64,000 bases of DNA. Source: SAR86 cluster bacterium. Its GTDB lineage: Bacteria; Pseudomonadota; Gammaproteobacteria; Magnimaribacterales; Magnimaribacteraceae. Position 1 is the first letter of the stretch, and each line of letters opens with the position of its first letter. The notes beneath the pieces are model-generated. The model did not search any database. It saw nothing but the letters and a program-made list of their open reading frames with translations, and was not told the DNA's origin. The position numbers were made by a program, and so were the translations under genes. Positions 38,170 to 48,919 of the stretch are shown one piece after another. The DNA lies in the NCBI GenBank assembly GCA_022447065.1, contig JAKUUM010000005.1:18352-82351 (forward strand). Direction: 5' to 3'.

Positions 38170-38790
38170 ATGGAATTTCAAGTCTTAAATCAATCAGGAA
38201 AAGAAGATTCGAAAATGCAATTTCCTGAGGCTATATTTTCCGAGAATTATAACTTTGATTTAGTACATCAATTCATTTCATCTTATATCTCTAACTCACA
38301 TCAAAATACCAAAGGTCAAAAAAATAGGGCAGCTGTTAGAGGTGGAGGAAGAAAACCGTGGAGGCAAAAAGGAACAGGAAGAGCTAGAGCGGGTACTATT
38401 AGAAGTCCAATATGGAGATCAGGGGGAGTTACCTTTGCTCATGTCTTTAAACCATCGAAGAAGAAAAAGGTAAATAAGAAAATGTATAGGTCAGCATTGC
38501 GATCTATACTTTCTAGACTGGTTAATGAAGAAAGGTTGATAATAATAAATAACCTTGAAATTAATGAACCCCCCAAAACTTCAGAAGTACGGAATCTTTT
38601 ATTAAATTTAAATCTCTCAAAGGCTGTATTTGTGTTACACGAAAGAAACAAGAATTTTGAAATAGCTTCTCATAATTTATTTGAAGTTAAGATTCAAACA
38701 ATTAATTCCATAAATCCTCTAGAACTGATTAACGCAGACAAAGTTGTTTTTACAGTACCTGCCATTAAATCCTTAGAAGAAGTACTTTAG
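38170..38790 (+). CDS. rplD: 50S ribosomal protein L4
   Basis: 206 residues. Its loop lines the exit tunnel (GTGRARAGTIRSPIWRSGGV is conserved). In E. coli it is the repressor of its own operon through the S10 leader, which makes it the candidate regulator of the hairpin at 37105. It starts two bases after rplC. Confidence 0.98.
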   Translation: MEFQVLNQSGKEDSKMQFPEAIFSENYNFDLVHQFISSYISNSHQNTKGQKNRAAVRGGGRKPWRQKGTGRARAGTIRSPIWRSGGVTFAHVFKPSKKKKVNKKMYRSALRSILSRLVNEERLIIINNLEINEPPKTSEVRNLLLNLNLSKAVFVLHERNKNFEIASHNLFEVKIQTINSINPLELINADKVVFTVPAIKSLEEVL

Positions 38791-38792
38791 TA

Positions 38793-39083
38793 ATGAAAAA
38801 AGATATTTATCAGACTATCAAATCACCTCATCTGACAGAAAAGGTAACAGACTTGATGAACCAATCTAATCAATATGCTTTTAAGGTTGACATTAGTTCA
38901 ACAAAGAGAGAAATAAAAAAAGCTGTAGAATCTTATTTTTCTGTAAAAGTTGAGCGAGTAAGAGTACTTAAGGTTAAAGGTAAAACAAAACGCTCGCGTT
39001 ATAGAGTAAAAAAAAGACCAGATTGGAAAAAAGCGTATGTCCGTCTTGCTCAAGGACAGTCTATTGAAGTAGGAAAAGAATAA
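38793..39083 (+). CDS. rplW: 50S ribosomal protein L23
   Basis: 96 residues. It sits at the tunnel exit and docks trigger factor and SRP. The basic loop KGKTKRSRYRVKKRPDWKKAYV is typical. It is packed against rplD and rplB with almost no spacers. Confidence 0.97.
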   Translation: MKKDIYQTIKSPHLTEKVTDLMNQSNQYAFKVDISSTKREIKKAVESYFSVKVERVRVLKVKGKTKRSRYRVKKRPDWKKAYVRLAQGQSIEVGKE

Positions 39084-39914
39084 ATGGCTAATCAACTAAA
39101 GAAATCTAAACCTACATCTCCTGGAAGGCGTTTCAGATCTTGGGTATCAAGAGAAGGATTACATACTGGTTCTCCATATCAACCTCTACTAGAAGGAAAA
39201 AAACAGAGGTCAGGAAGAAATAATAAAGGAAGGATTACTTCAAGACATAAAGGGGGCGGTCATAAGAAGCGTTACAGAATAATAGATTTCAAAAGAAATA
39301 AGGAGTCAATAAAAGGGACAGTTGAGAGGATAGAATATGATCCTAACAGGTCAGCACATATAGCTCTTGTGCTTTATCGAGACGGTGAAAGAAGATACAT
39401 ATTAGCTCCAGAAGGTTTGAAGGCAGGTGATGTTGTTGAATCTGGACCATCATCGCCAATTTCTACAGGAAATTGTCTTTCTTTATCAGATATGCCTCTA
39501 GGAACAATAGTTCATTGTGTAGAACTGTTCCCTGCGAAAGGTGCCCAAATAGCTAGAAGTGCAGGTTCTTCTGCTCAAATACTAGCTATTGAAGGAAGAT
39601 ACACAACACTAAGATTACGCAGCGGGGAAGTAAGAAGAGTTCTCTCTAAATGTAAGGCAACAGTAGGGTCAGTTTCAAATTCAGAACATTCGCTGAGATC
39701 TATAGGAAAGGCTGGAGCTAAAAGGTGGTTAGGAGTGAGACCAAAAGTTAGAGGAGTAGCTATGAATCCTGTAGACCATCCCCATGGAGGCGGTGAAGGA
39801 AAGACCTCTGGTGGTAGACATCCAGTTACTCCTTGGGGTGTCCCAACAAAAGGCTATAGAACAAGAAAAAATAAACTAAGTAATCGTCTAATAGTTAGAC
39901 ATAGATATCAGTAA
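39084..39914 (+). CDS. rplB: 50S ribosomal protein L2
   Basis: 276 residues. Needed for subunit joining and peptidyl-transferase activity. The conserved [20 protein letters not shown] segment carries the functionally important histidine. It starts immediately after the rplW stop. Confidence 0.98.
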   Translation: MANQLKKSKPTSPGRRFRSWVSREGLHTGSPYQPLLEGKKQRSGRNNKGRITSRHKGGGHKKRYRIIDFKRNKESIKGTVERIEYDPNRSAHIALVLYRDGERRYILAPEGLKAGDVVESGPSSPISTGNCLSLSDMPLGTIVHCVELFPAKGAQIARSAGSSAQILAIEGRYTTLRLRSGEVRRVLSKCKATVGSVSNSEHSLRSIGKAGAKRWLGVRPKVRGVAMNPVDHPHGGGEGKTSGGRHPVTPWGVPTKGYRTRKNKLSNRLIVRHRYQ

Positions 39915-39918
39915 AAAA

Positions 39919-40191
39919 ATGCCTAGATCATTAAAAAAAGGTCCATTTGTTGATTTACATCTACAGAAGAAGGTAGATAAAGCAGCTGCCCAGAATGATA
40001 AGAGACCTATAAAAACTTGGTCTAGGAGATCTCTCATAACTCCAACCATGGTTGGATTGAACATAGCTGTACACAATGGAAGACAGCATGTACCGATTTT
40101 CATTCAAGAAGATATGGTGGGTCATAAGTTAGGAGAGTTTGTTTTAACAAGAACTTTTAGAGTTCATTCTGGTGATAGAAAATCTACATAA
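39919..40191 (+). CDS. rpsS: 30S ribosomal protein S19
   Basis: 90 residues, 30S head protein near the A site. [15 protein letters not shown] and [11 protein letters not shown].. [16 protein letters not shown] are family signatures. Confidence 0.98.
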   Translation: MPRSLKKGPFVDLHLQKKVDKAAAQNDKRPIKTWSRRSLITPTMVGLNIAVHNGRQHVPIFIQEDMVGHKLGEFVLTRTFRVHSGDRKST

Positions 40192-40199
40192 GTGTTGAA

Positions 40200-40538
40200 A
40201 TGACTGAAGTAAATGCGAAATTAAGAGGTGCAAGAGTCTCCAGTTACAAGGCTAGATTAGTAGCTGACCAGATTCGTGGTAAACAAGTTGAAGAGGCATT
40301 TGATATTCTCACCTTTGATTTACAAAAATCTGCACCTATTTTTAAGAAAGTTTTGGAATCTGCCATTGCTAATGCTGAGCTTAACGAAGGACTAGATATA
40401 GACAGGTTGTTTATATCTAAGGTCTTTGTAGATGAAAGTTTTACCATGAAAAGAATTAGGCCTCGAGCAAGAGGAAGGGCAGATAGGTATTTAAAAAGAA
40501 GCTGCAATATAGCTCTAACATTAGAAGAGATAAATTGA
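40200..40538 (+). CDS. rplV: 50S ribosomal protein L22
   Basis: 112 residues. The beta-hairpin that lines the exit tunnel is intact ([14 protein letters not shown]). No macrolide-resistance type insertion or deletion is seen in that loop. It is two bases from rpsC. Confidence 0.98.
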   Translation: MTEVNAKLRGARVSSYKARLVADQIRGKQVEEAFDILTFDLQKSAPIFKKVLESAIANAELNEGLDIDRLFISKVFVDESFTMKRIRPRARGRADRYLKRSCNIALTLEEIN

Positions 40539-40539
40539 T

Positions 40540-41193
40540 ATGGGACAAAAAGTTCATCCTATAGGTTTTAGACTAGGTATAACTAAACAGCATAACTCTC
40601 AATGGTATGCTGAAAAGTCTAAGTACACAGAAAACCTTTTAAAGGACATTGAAGTAAGAGATCACCTTTCTTCTCAGTTAGCTCATGCCTCAGTAAGTAG
40701 AATTGAAATTGAGAGAACGGCAGATAATGCAAGGGTTTTCATTCACACAGCAAGACCTGGTGTTGTTATCGGAAAGAGGGGAGAAGATATAGATAGGATG
40801 CGAGAAGAGGTTACCCTATTGATGGGAATACCGGTGACTTTAAGCATACAAGAAATTAGGAAACCTGACCTAGATGCCCAACTTTTGGCTGACAGTGTTG
40901 CCCAGCAACTAGAAAGGAGAGTTATGTTTAGAAGGGCAATGAAAAGAGCAGTTCAAAATGCAATGAGGCAAGGGGCTGAAGGAGTGAAGGTAAGAGTTGC
41001 TGGGAGATTGGGCGGAGCCGAGATTGCTAGATCAGAATGGCATAGCGAAGGAAGGGTTCCTCTTCATACACTCAGAGCAGATATAGATTATGGGCTATCA
41101 GAAGCAAAAACAACTTATGGGATTATTGGAGTCAAGGCATGGGTTTTTAGAGGTGAAGTTTTAGAGACTACTGTAAAAAACAAGAAGGAATAA
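40540..41193 (+). CDS. rpsC: 30S ribosomal protein S3
   Basis: 217 residues. The KH domain motif [18 protein letters not shown] is present and the C-terminal domain ([21 protein letters not shown]) is complete. It is shorter than E. coli (233) because the acidic/basic tail is trimmed. Confidence 0.98.
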   Translation: MGQKVHPIGFRLGITKQHNSQWYAEKSKYTENLLKDIEVRDHLSSQLAHASVSRIEIERTADNARVFIHTARPGVVIGKRGEDIDRMREEVTLLMGIPVTLSIQEIRKPDLDAQLLADSVAQQLERRVMFRRAMKRAVQNAMRQGAEGVKVRVAGRLGGAEIARSEWHSEGRVPLHTLRADIDYGLSEAKTTYGIIGVKAWVFRGEVLETTVKNKKE

Positions 41194-41200
41194 TATAGAG

Positions 41201-41608
41201 ATGTTACAACCAAAAAGAACAAAATATAAAAAACAACAGAAAGGAAGAAATACAGGTAATGCCCTAAGAGGCAATACCATAAATTTTGGTACTTTTGCTC
41301 TCAAGGCAACTTCTCGAGGTCAGCTTACTTCAAGACAAATTGAAGCGGCAAGAAGAGCTATGACTAGGAAGGTAAAAAGGGGAGCCAAGATATGGATTAG
41401 AGTTTTTCCAGATAAACCTATAACTAAAAAACCTTTGGAAGTAAGACAAGGCAAAGGCAAAGGTAATGTTGAATACTGGGTCTGTCCTATTAAACCAGGG
41501 AAGATACTTTATGAGATGGAAGGTGTTGATGAAATATTAGCAAGAGAAGCTTTTACTTTGGCTGCAGCTAAGATTCCTGTTTCAACCTGTTTTGTAAAAA
41601 GGGTTTAA
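41201..41608 (+). CDS. rplP: 50S ribosomal protein L16
   Basis: 135 residues. It binds near the A-site tRNA elbow. [18 protein letters not shown] and [20 protein letters not shown] are family signatures, the latter close to the arginine that is hydroxylated in E. coli. Confidence 0.98.
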   Translation: MLQPKRTKYKKQQKGRNTGNALRGNTINFGTFALKATSRGQLTSRQIEAARRAMTRKVKRGAKIWIRVFPDKPITKKPLEVRQGKGKGNVEYWVCPIKPGKILYEMEGVDEILAREAFTLAAAKIPVSTCFVKRV

Positions 41609-41610
41609 CG

Positions 41611-41805
41611 ATGGCTAAAAAAACTTCATTTTTATCTAAGACTAAAGAAGATTCTTCTTCCTCTTTAGGAGAGGAACAGAAGCTTAGAAAAGAACTAATG
41701 GATTTGAGAATTTCTTTTTCCTCTGGACAACTAAAAGAGACTCATAAATTTAAACAAATAAGAAAATCTATAGCTCAACTGAAGACGATAGAGCGAGAGA
41801 AATAA
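41611..41805 (+). CDS. rpmC: 50S ribosomal protein L29
   Basis: 64 residues, two-helix tunnel-exit protein. EEQKLRKELMDLRISFSSGQ and FKQIRKSIAQLKTI correspond to the two helices. The N terminus has a Ser/Lys-rich extension (SFLSKTKEDSSSSL) of about a dozen residues. Confidence 0.95.
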   Translation: MAKKTSFLSKTKEDSSSSLGEEQKLRKELMDLRISFSSGQLKETHKFKQIRKSIAQLKTIEREK

Positions 41806-41817
41806 TAGAAAACAATC

Positions 41818-42081
41818 ATGACTCAACAAATAACTAGACAAAAGACTGGCCTAGTAATTAGCTCTTCAAGGGATAAAACCATCACAGTATTAATTGAAAG
41901 AAAAGTTAAGCACGCTCTTTATAAAAAAATATTAAGAAGGTCTACCAAATTACAAGCACATGATGAAGGTAATGAGTGTGCTGATGGAGATGTAGTGATT
42001 ATTGAAGAGAGCAAACCCTTTTCTAAAACTAAATCGTGGAATTTAGTGAGCATTGAAAAAAATAGAAATATAGAAAAATGA
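41818..42081 (+). CDS. rpsQ: 30S ribosomal protein S17
   Basis: 87 residues, OB-fold primary 16S binder. It reads [20 protein letters not shown] and overlaps the rplN start by four bases (ATGA). Confidence 0.97.
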   Translation: MTQQITRQKTGLVISSSRDKTITVLIERKVKHALYKKILRRSTKLQAHDEGNECADGDVVIIEESKPFSKTKSWNLVSIEKNRNIEK

Positions 42082-42446
42082 TACAAGAACACACTTATCT
42101 TAAGGTTGCCGATAATAGTGGGGCAAGAAAACTTATGTGTATAAGGGTTCTTGGCGGATCAAAGAAACGTTATGCAAAAGTAGGAGATATAATAAAAGTA
42201 ACCGTTAAAGAAGCTATACCTACAGCAAGGGTAAAGAAGGGAGAAGTTGTAGATGCAGTAGTTGTTAGAACCAAAAATAAATTAAGACGTTCAGATGGAT
42301 CAGCAATTAGGTTTGATGAAAATGCTGCAGTTTTAATAAATGCTCAGAAACAACCTATTGGTACGAGAGTGTTTGGGCCAGTATCTAGAGAATTACGAAG
42401 TGAACAATTTATGAGAATAATTTCGCTTGCACCGGAAGTATTGTAG
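42078..42446 (+). CDS. rplN: 50S ribosomal protein L14
   Basis: 122 residues, intersubunit bridge protein that also binds the silencing factor Rsf[22 protein letters not shown] is the signature. It is translationally coupled to rpsQ and is the first gene of the spc group. Confidence 0.98.
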   Translation: MIQEHTYLKVADNSGARKLMCIRVLGGSKKRYAKVGDIIKVTVKEAIPTARVKKGEVVDAVVVRTKNKLRRSDGSAIRFDENAAVLINAQKQPIGTRVFGPVSRELRSEQFMRIISLAPEVL

Positions 42447-42449
42447 AGC

Positions 42450-42764
42450 ATGAAGAAAATAAAAAAAGGAGATGATGTAATAGTTATTGCTGGGAAAGAC
42501 AAAGGCAAACAAGGTACTGTTTCCAGTTTTCAACCCGACGGTAAATGTTTTGTTACAGGAATCAAAATGGTTAAAAGGCATACTAAGCCTAATCCTCAAG
42601 CAGGAATTCAAGGCGGAGTTTTAGAGAAAGAATCATTGATTGATCTTTCAAATATTGCAATTTTTAATCCTTCTTCAAAAAAAGCAGACAAGGTAACAAT
42701 AAAGATGTCTGAAGAGGGCACAAAAGTTAGGACTTATAGGTCAACTGGCAAGGAGATTAAGTAG
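42450..42764 (+). CDS. rplX: 50S ribosomal protein L24
   Basis: 104 residues, assembly initiator with a KOW motif (IKKGDDVIVIAGKDKGKQGTV). It abuts rplE. Confidence 0.97.
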   Translation: MKKIKKGDDVIVIAGKDKGKQGTVSSFQPDGKCFVTGIKMVKRHTKPNPQAGIQGGVLEKESLIDLSNIAIFNPSSKKADKVTIKMSEEGTKVRTYRSTGKEIK

Positions 42765-43304
42765 ATGATTCCTTTAAAAGAACATTATTCCGACAAAGTA
42801 GTTCCGCAGTTAAAAAATACATTGGCATTAAGTTCTCACATGGCCGTTCCCAGAATTATTAAGGTAACTCTAAATATGGGAGTAGGAGAAGTTCTAAATG
42901 ATAAGAAAATGTTAGAACAAGCAGTAGAAGACCTAACTCTAATAAGTGGGCAAAAACCTGCAATTACTAAAGTGAGAAAATCTGTAGCTAACTTTAAGAT
43001 CCGTGAAGGGATGCCAATTGGCTGTAAGGTAACCTTGAGAGGAGATAGAATGTACGACTTTCTTCAAAGATTGTTAGGTATTGCAATTCCGAGAGAGAGG
43101 GACTTTAGGGGGCTTGATGTTAGTTCTTTTGATGGTAGAGGAAATTATTCCTTAGGAGTCAAAGAACATATTATCTTCCCAGAAATTGATTACGATAAAG
43201 TGGATAAGTTAAGAGGTATGGATATTTCAATTTCTACTTCAGCTAGTAACGATCAAGAAGGGGAGCTGTTGTTAAAAGCGATGAATTTTCCATTTAAAAA
43301 TTAG
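42765..43304 (+). CDS. rplE: 50S ribosomal protein L5
   Basis: 179 residues, 5S rRNA binder, same length as E. coli. [20 protein letters not shown] and [20 protein letters not shown] are conserved. It starts directly after rplX. Confidence 0.98.
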   Translation: MIPLKEHYSDKVVPQLKNTLALSSHMAVPRIIKVTLNMGVGEVLNDKKMLEQAVEDLTLISGQKPAITKVRKSVANFKIREGMPIGCKVTLRGDRMYDFLQRLLGIAIPRERDFRGLDVSSFDGRGNYSLGVKEHIIFPEIDYDKVDKLRGMDISISTSASNDQEGELLLKAMNFPFKN

Positions 43305-43312
43305 AGGTATGT

Positions 43313-43618
43313 ATGGCTAAAACTTCAATGATTGCTAGAGAAAATAGAAGAAAGAAGATGGTTCAACGTTTTGCCGAAAAAAGAGCAAGATTAAAAGAGT
43401 TGATTAGGAATCCAAATACTCCAGATGAAGATAGAACTGAAGCTCGCATTAAGTTACAAAAACTTCCAAGAGATGCTAACCCTATCAGATTGCAAAGGAG
43501 ATGTGCTCTTACTGGGAGGCCTCATGCAGTTTATAGAAAGTTTGGTCTAGGAAGAAATAAATTACGTGAATTAGCTATGAAAGGAGATATTCCAGGCTTA
43601 GTTAAGTCTAGTTGGTAG
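43313..43618 (+). CDS. rpsN: 30S ribosomal protein S14 (zinc-free form)
   Basis: 101 residues, the long C-minus form without the CxxC zinc site of the 61-residue form. [20 protein letters not shown] is conserved. One gene is seen and no zinc-responsive paralogue is nearby. Confidence 0.98.
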   Translation: MAKTSMIARENRRKKMVQRFAEKRARLKELIRNPNTPDEDRTEARIKLQKLPRDANPIRLQRRCALTGRPHAVYRKFGLGRNKLRELAMKGDIPGLVKSSW

Positions 43619-43625
43619 GTTTATC

Positions 43626-44018
43626 GTGAGTATGCAAGATCCCATATCAAATCTTTTGACAGGCATCAAAAATGCTCAAGCTAGAATGAAGAATGAATTA
43701 GTTGTACCTTATTCATCGAAGAAAATTGCGCTTTTAAAAGTATTAGAAAGAAAAGGCTACATTACCTCCTTTAATATTGAAGAAGGAAAGAAACCCAAAG
43801 TAGCTATCACTCTTAAATATTTTGAAGGACAACCAGTTATAAGAGAACTAAAGAGAATAAGTAGACCTGGATTAAGAGAATATGTAGGAAAAAAAGATCT
43901 GCCTTTCATTAAAGGTGGTCTAGGAATGGCAGTAGTTTCTACTAGCAAAGGACTTATGACTGATAAGGAGGCCAGGGAATCTGGTCTTGGTGGAGAAATA
44001 ATATGTTCAGTATTTTAA
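43626..44018 (+). CDS. rpsH: 30S ribosomal protein S8
   Basis: 130 residues. The GTG start gives MSMQDPISNLLTGIKNAQ, collinear with E. coli S8; an ATG two codons later is the alternative. S8 is the translational repressor of the spc operon in E. coli, acting at rplE. Confidence 0.97.
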   Translation: MSMQDPISNLLTGIKNAQARMKNELVVPYSSKKIALLKVLERKGYITSFNIEEGKKPKVAITLKYFEGQPVIRELKRISRPGLREYVGKKDLPFIKGGLGMAVVSTSKGLMTDKEARESGLGGEIICSVF

Positions 44019-44021
44019 TTT

Positions 44022-44555
44022 ATGGCTAAAACTTTTTTAAAACCACTTAGTATTCCTTCTGAGATTTCACTATCTTGTGAGGGGAAATCTCTTTCGGCAA
44101 AAGGGAAATTAGGAGAACTAAAACTTAGTATCCATCCAAATGTTGAAATTTTGATCGATGATGAAAATATTACATTTTCTCCTTCCAATGAATTACAAGA
44201 AACTCAAGCCTTAACAGGAACTATGAGGGCACTTACTAACAACTTAATGCAAGGAGTTTCATTAGGTTTTGAGAAGAAATTAGAAATTAACGGAGTGGGT
44301 TACAGGGCAAAATTGTCCGGTAACAAGCTAGAGTTAAGTTTAGGCTTTTCTCACCCCGTTCATTATGAATTACCTGAAGGTGTGTCAGCTGAAATGCCAA
44401 GTCGAACTGAGATAATTCTTAGATCTATGGATAAACAAATGATAGGTCAAGTAGCCTCTGAGATTAGGGATTTCAGGCCACCTGAACCTTATAAAGGAAA
44501 AGGTGTTAAGTACAGTGATGAAAGAATTAGAAGAAAAGAATCTAAGAAGGCCTAA
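44022..44555 (+). CDS. rplF: 50S ribosomal protein L6
   Basis: 177 residues, equal to E. coli. The duplicated alpha/beta fold ends with [25 protein letters not shown], the rRNA-binding signature near the sarcin-ricin loop. Confidence 0.98.
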   Translation: MAKTFLKPLSIPSEISLSCEGKSLSAKGKLGELKLSIHPNVEILIDDENITFSPSNELQETQALTGTMRALTNNLMQGVSLGFEKKLEINGVGYRAKLSGNKLELSLGFSHPVHYELPEGVSAEMPSRTEIILRSMDKQMIGQVASEIRDFRPPEPYKGKGVKYSDERIRRKESKKA

Positions 44556-44557
44556 AG

Positions 44558-44908
44558 ATGGGAAATAAAATTATCTCGAGACAACGAAGAGCGAGAAAAA
44601 CTCGTTACAAGGTCAGACTAATGGACATCCATAGGTTAACTGTATTTAGATCTAGTAGACATATTTATGCTCAAGTTATGCTTAATAATGGATCAGAAGT
44701 AATTACTGCAGCTTCCACAAATGAATCAGCTATAACAGAAAAGAATAAAGGTAATATTGATGCCGCGGCTAAGGTGGGCAGGCTTATAGCAGAAAGAGCG
44801 ATTAAGAAAGGAATTACTAAAGTCGCTTTTGATAGATCAGGATATAAATTTCATGGAAGAGTGAAGGCTTTAGCTGAAGCCGCCAGAGAAGCAGGACTGT
44901 CGTTTTAG
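44558..44908 (+). CDS. rplR: 50S ribosomal protein L18
   Basis: 116 residues, 5S rRNA binder. The basic N terminus [13 protein letters not shown] and the [20 protein letters not shown] tail are typical. Confidence 0.98.
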   Translation: MGNKIISRQRRARKTRYKVRLMDIHRLTVFRSSRHIYAQVMLNNGSEVITAASTNESAITEKNKGNIDAAAKVGRLIAERAIKKGITKVAFDRSGYKFHGRVKALAEAAREAGLSF

Positions 44909-44921
44909 AGAAGGATAAGGC

Positions 44922-45425
44922 ATGGAAAATATTATATCTAATGACAACCTTGGTTCTGAACTGCTTGAAGAAAAGCTTGTTCAAGTAAATCGAGTAGCAA
45001 AAGTAGTAAAAGGAGGAAGAATTTTTGGTTTTACAGCAGTGACAGTAGTAGGAGATAGGAATGGACAGGTGGGCTATGGAAGAGGCAAAGCTAGAGAAGT
45101 TCCAATAGCTATACAGAAGGCTTTAGATAATGCTAGAAGAAATATGGTTTCTATTGAACTTAAAGGAAATACTATTCATTATCCAATTAAGTCGAAATAT
45201 GGCTCCTCCATTGTCTTTATGAAACCTGCTGCTCCAGGTACAGGGGTTATAGCAGGAGGGGCAATGAGAGCTGTGTTAGAGCTTGCTGGAGTGAAAGATG
45301 TATTAGCTAAATGCTATGGGTCTACCACCCCCGTCAATGTGGTTCAGGCAACTTTGAAAGCCCTGCAAGAAATGGAATCCCCGAAAAGGGTCTCTGAAAG
45401 GCTAGCAAAGCAGTATAAAAAATGA
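44922..45425 (+). CDS. rpsE: 30S ribosomal protein S5
   Basis: 167 residues. [20 protein letters not shown] includes the spectinomycin-site loop, which has no resistance-type deletion; [17 protein letters not shown] is conserved. The stop overlaps the rpmD start by four bases. Confidence 0.98.
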   Translation: MENIISNDNLGSELLEEKLVQVNRVAKVVKGGRIFGFTAVTVVGDRNGQVGYGRGKAREVPIAIQKALDNARRNMVSIELKGNTIHYPIKSKYGSSIVFMKPAAPGTGVIAGGAMRAVLELAGVKDVLAKCYGSTTPVNVVQATLKALQEMESPKRVSERLAKQYKK

Positions 45426-45604
45426 GTTCCAATAGCATAGAAATAAGGCTCGTTAAGAGCTTGATAGGTTCTAAGAGCTTTCAAAAGGGCAGCGTTAAGG
45501 GATTAGGGTTATCAAAATTAGGGCAGGTAGTTTTTGTTCAAGACACACCTGAAAACAGAGGAATGATAGAGAAAGCTAAACACTTGTTAGAAGTTAAAGA
45601 ATAA
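45422..45604 (+). CDS. rpmD: 50S ribosomal protein L30
   Basis: 60 residues, short bacterial L30 ([23 protein letters not shown]). Coupled to rpsE by an ATGA overlap. Confidence 0.96.
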   Translation: MSSNSIEIRLVKSLIGSKSFQKGSVKGLGLSKLGQVVFVQDTPENRGMIEKAKHLLEVKE

Positions 45605-45621
45605 ATCTAAGCAGAAGACTC

Positions 45622-46080
45622 ATGAAATGGTATACATTAAAACTTAATAATCTTCTTCCACATCCTAATAACTCATCTAGGGTAAACAAGAAAAAAAGGA
45701 GAGGCAGAGGAGCGGGAAGTGGTTTAGGAAAAACTAGCGGAAGAGGTCATAAAGGGCTTGGTTCAAGATCTGGAGGAAAAGTTCGTGCAGGTTTTGAAGG
45801 AGGCCAAATGCCTTTACAACAGAGGGTACCTAAGTTTGGATTCTTTTCTAGAAAGAATAGATTCACTGAGGAATTAAGACTAGGTATTCTTATTAGCCTT
45901 AATAAGGAAGAAATTAATATTGAAGTTTTAAAAGAGGAAGATTTAATTAATCAAAACACAACTAGAGTAAAAGTCTTTAAAGATACTGAATCTTGTCCCA
46001 AGTTAACTTTAAGTGGAATATCTGTAACTTCTTCGGTTAAAGGCTTAATTGAGGGTGCTGGAGGAAAGGTAGAAATATAG
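45622..46080 (+). CDS. rplO: 50S ribosomal protein L15
   Basis: 152 residues (144 in E. coli). [20 protein letters not shown] is the signature. The ATG used adds five residues (MKWYT) before the usual MxLNxL start, and no closer start codon exists. The ribosome-binding site is weak. Confidence 0.96.
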   Translation: MKWYTLKLNNLLPHPNNSSRVNKKKRRGRGAGSGLGKTSGRGHKGLGSRSGGKVRAGFEGGQMPLQQRVPKFGFFSRKNRFTEELRLGILISLNKEEINIEVLKEEDLINQNTTRVKVFKDTESCPKLTLSGISVTSSVKGLIEGAGGKVEI

Positions 46081-46082
46081 TC

Positions 46083-47414
46083 ATGTCGGTTAACCCTTCT
46101 TTAAAACAAACCAAAGGTCTTTCAGAGCTTTGGAAGAGGTTAAGGTTTGTATTACTTGCAGTGATTATCTATAGGATCGGCACACATATACCCATTCCAG
46201 GAATAGACCCTGATAAGTTAGCTTCTATATTCCAACAGAATCAAGGGACGTTACTAGATTTATTTAACATGTTCTCTGGTGGGGCTTTGGAAAGAATGAG
46301 CATTATGGCCTTGAATATAATGCCCTACATTACGTCATCAATAATAATGAGTCTAATGGAAGGCACAAACCCTTCTTTAAAGAAAAAATTTAGACAAGAA
46401 GGGGAAGAAGGTAGAAGGTTAAGAACAGCTTACGTTAGATACGGGACGGTAGCTTTAGCTTTCTTGCAGGCTAGTGGCTTGGCATTAGGATTGCAGAACC
46501 AGGGTCTAGCTTTGGAGCCTGGACCAATCTTCCAACTTATTGCTGTTGTTTCTTTAGTAACGGGAACAGTATTTCTTATGTGGTTAGGAGAACTCGTTAC
46601 TGAGAGAGGTATAGGAAATGGTATTTCGATAATAATATTCTCAAGTATTGTTGCAGGATTGCCAAGGGCTATTGGACAGGCTTTTGAAGGTGCTAGACAA
46701 GGTGACTTAAACCTGCTTCTTCTTTTCTCAATTGCCCTTGTAGCAATACTTGCTGTTGCTTTCATAGTTTGGGTGGAGAGGGGACAAAGGAGGGTTACAG
46801 TAAATTATGCTAGAAGGCAACAAGGAAGAAAGATGGTTCAGGCCCAAACTTCTTATCTTCCGATGAAAATTAACCAAGCCGGAGTTATTCCCGCTATATT
46901 TGCTAGTAGTTTATTACTTTTCCCCGCATCTGCCTCAACTTGGTTTGGTCAAGGGGAAGGGTTTGAATGGCTTCAAGAAATAGCTTTGGCTTTAGGTCCA
47001 GGTCAACCCCTATATGTTATTCTTTTTTCAGCACTCATAGCTTTTTTCTGTTTCTTTTATACTGCGTTACAGTTTGATTCAAAAGATATTTCAGAGAATT
47101 TAAGAAGATCCGGAGCTTATTTGCCCGGCATAAGACCAGGGGAGCAGACAGCTGAGTACATTGACCTAGTGATGACAAGATTAACAGTATGGGGATCAGG
47201 ATATTTAGTTTTAGTTTGCTTGATGCCTCAGTTCTTAATCGTTGCTGCTTCAGTACCTTTTTATTTGGGAGGAACAGCTTTGTTGATTTCAGTGGTAGTA
47301 GTTATGGATTTTATGGCTCAAGTTCAATCACATTTAATGTCTCAGCAGTATGAATCTCTCCTAAAGAAAGCAAACTTAAAGGGATATGGAAATCATCCCC
47401 TAGGAGGAAGGTAA
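46083..47414 (+). CDS. secY: Preprotein translocase channel SecY
   Basis: 443 residues, identical in length to E. coli, with ten membrane helices. The plug and lateral-gate segments ([24 protein letters not shown]-like cytoplasmic loops, [11 protein letters not shown]) are conserved. It partners SecE (22522) and SecA (13037), all in this window. It lies between rplO and rpmJ as usual. Confidence 0.98.
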   Translation: MSVNPSLKQTKGLSELWKRLRFVLLAVIIYRIGTHIPIPGIDPDKLASIFQQNQGTLLDLFNMFSGGALERMSIMALNIMPYITSSIIMSLMEGTNPSLKKKFRQEGEEGRRLRTAYVRYGTVALAFLQASGLALGLQNQGLALEPGPIFQLIAVVSLVTGTVFLMWLGELVTERGIGNGISIIIFSSIVAGLPRAIGQAFEGARQGDLNLLLLFSIALVAILAVAFIVWVERGQRRVTVNYARRQQGRKMVQAQTSYLPMKINQAGVIPAIFASSLLLFPASASTWFGQGEGFEWLQEIALALGPGQPLYVILFSALIAFFCFFYTALQFDSKDISENLRRSGAYLPGIRPGEQTAEYIDLVMTRLTVWGSGYLVLVCLMPQFLIVAASVPFYLGGTALLISVVVVMDFMAQVQSHLMSQQYESLLKKANLKGYGNHPLGGR

Positions 47415-47418
47415 ACTT

Positions 47419-47535
47419 ATGAAAGTAAGAACGTCAGTGAAGAAGATTTGCAGAGACTGTAAGCTGGTAAAACGGAAGGGTCGTATTTACGTCATATGTG
47501 ATTCAGAGCCAAGACATAAACAAAGGCAAGGATAG
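47419..47535 (+). CDS. rpmJ: 50S ribosomal protein L36 (zinc form)
   Basis: A 38-residue frame, starting [15 protein letters not shown], four bases after secY. The zinc ligands Cys11, Cys14, Cys27 and His32 are visible, so this is the C-plus form. It is easily missed by length cut-offs but is in its canonical place at the spc-alpha junction. Confidence 0.97.
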   Translation: MKVRTSVKKICRDCKLVKRKGRIYVICDSEPRHKQRQG

Positions 47536-47543
47536 GAGCAAAA

Positions 47544-47900
47544 ATGGCACGTGTAGCAGGTATAAATATTCCAGATAATAAACATGCAGAGATCTCTTTG
47601 ACTTACATTTTCGGGATTGGTAAAACCAGAGCCCTAGATATTTGTTCTAAGACAGGGATTTCTCCATCGTTGAAAATAAGTGATTTAAAAGAGGAAGAGC
47701 TTGAATTGATTCGAACAGAAGTTAAAAAATATATGGTAGAGGGTGACTTAAAAAGAGAAGTAGCTACAAATATAAAAAGACTTCAGGATCTAGGTACTTA
47801 TAAAGGTATAAGACATCGAAGGCACCTTCCGGTTAATGGTCAAAGAACTAAAAATAATGCAAGAACGATGAAAGGCCCAAAGAGGCCTATAAGAAGGTAA
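47544..47900 (+). CDS. rpsM: 30S ribosomal protein S13
   Basis: 118 residues, 30S head protein contacting L5 and P-site tRNA. It begins [20 protein letters not shown] and ends [20 protein letters not shown]. First gene of the alpha operon; AGGAGCAAAA precedes the ATG. Confidence 0.98.
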   Translation: MARVAGINIPDNKHAEISLTYIFGIGKTRALDICSKTGISPSLKISDLKEEELELIRTEVKKYMVEGDLKREVATNIKRLQDLGTYKGIRHRRHLPVNGQRTKNNARTMKGPKRPIRR

Positions 47901-47904
47901 AAAA

Positions 47905-48282
47905 ATGGCAAAAAGTCGTAAATCTACTAAAAAGCAAGTAAGTGAAGGCGTAGCTCATATTCATGCTACCTTCAATAATACTTTAATTAATGTCACTGAT
48001 AAGCAGGGAAATACTTTAGCTTGGGCTAGTGCAGGAAGTCAGGGGTTTAAAGGTTCAAGGAAGAGTACCCCTTTTGCTGCTCAAAAAGCTGCTGAGGAAG
48101 TAGCAGCACAAATAAGATCTAATGGAATAGAGAGTTTGGAAATAGAAGTAAGAGGTCCTGGGTCTGGAAGAGAATCTGCTATTAGAGGGCTAAACTCTAT
48201 GGGTTTTAGGATAACAAAAATAACCGATGTTACTCCAATACCTCACAATGGTTGCAGACCTCCAAAACGAAGAAGGGTTTAA
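47905..48282 (+). CDS. rpsK: 30S ribosomal protein S11
   Basis: 125 residues, platform protein. [20 protein letters not shown] and [18 protein letters not shown] are invariant signatures. Confidence 0.98.
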   Translation: MAKSRKSTKKQVSEGVAHIHATFNNTLINVTDKQGNTLAWASAGSQGFKGSRKSTPFAAQKAAEEVAAQIRSNGIESLEIEVRGPGSGRESAIRGLNSMGFRITKITDVTPIPHNGCRPPKRRRV

Positions 48283-48284
48283 AT

Positions 48285-48905
48285 ATGGGTAGATATCTAG
48301 GACCAAAGAACAAATTATCTCGTAGAGAGGGCAGAGACCTGCTTCTTAAAAGTGGTATAAGAAGTTATGAGTCTAAATGCCGCTCGGAAACTACCCCAGG
48401 CCAACATGGGAGAAGAAGGGGAAGAACTTCAGATTATGGCATCCAGCTAAGAGAGAAGCAAAAGGTTAAAAGACTTTATGGTGTTATGGAAAAACAATTT
48501 AGAAATTATTATAAATTAGCAGCCAGAAGCAAAGGTATAACTGGCAATAACCTTCTTCAACTACTTGAAAGTAGGTTAGATAATGTTGTTTATCGATTAG
48601 GCTTTGCTTCTACAAGAGCTGAGGCTAGACAGTTGGTTAGCCATAAAGCCATAGAAGTTAATGGATCTGTGGTGAATATTCCCAGTTACCAGCTATCATC
48701 AGGAGACCTTGTCTCCTTGAGGGATAAGGCTAAGAATCAAAAAAGAGTGCTGGAAGCATTAGATATATCTTCTTCTAGAACAGAATGTGAATGGTTGGAG
48801 GTAAATAAAAAAGATTTTTCAGGAGTGTTTAGTTCAATTCCAGAAAGAGAGTCCTTAGATTCTGATATTAATGAGAATCTTATTATAGAACTATATTCAA
48901 AATAA
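48285..48905 (+). CDS. rpsD: 30S ribosomal protein S4
   Basis: 206 residues from the ATG at 48285 ([16 protein letters not shown]); an upstream frame start inside rpsK is rejected. S4 is a primary 16S binder, translational repressor of the alpha operon in E. coli and a general antiterminator. The S4 RNA-binding motif is [20 protein letters not shown]. Confidence 0.98.
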   Translation: MGRYLGPKNKLSRREGRDLLLKSGIRSYESKCRSETTPGQHGRRRGRTSDYGIQLREKQKVKRLYGVMEKQFRNYYKLAARSKGITGNNLLQLLESRLDNVVYRLGFASTRAEARQLVSHKAIEVNGSVVNIPSYQLSSGDLVSLRDKAKNQKRVLEALDISSSRTECEWLEVNKKDFSGVFSSIPERESLDSDINENLIIELYSK

Positions 48906-48919
48906 TTTGAGAGAAAAAA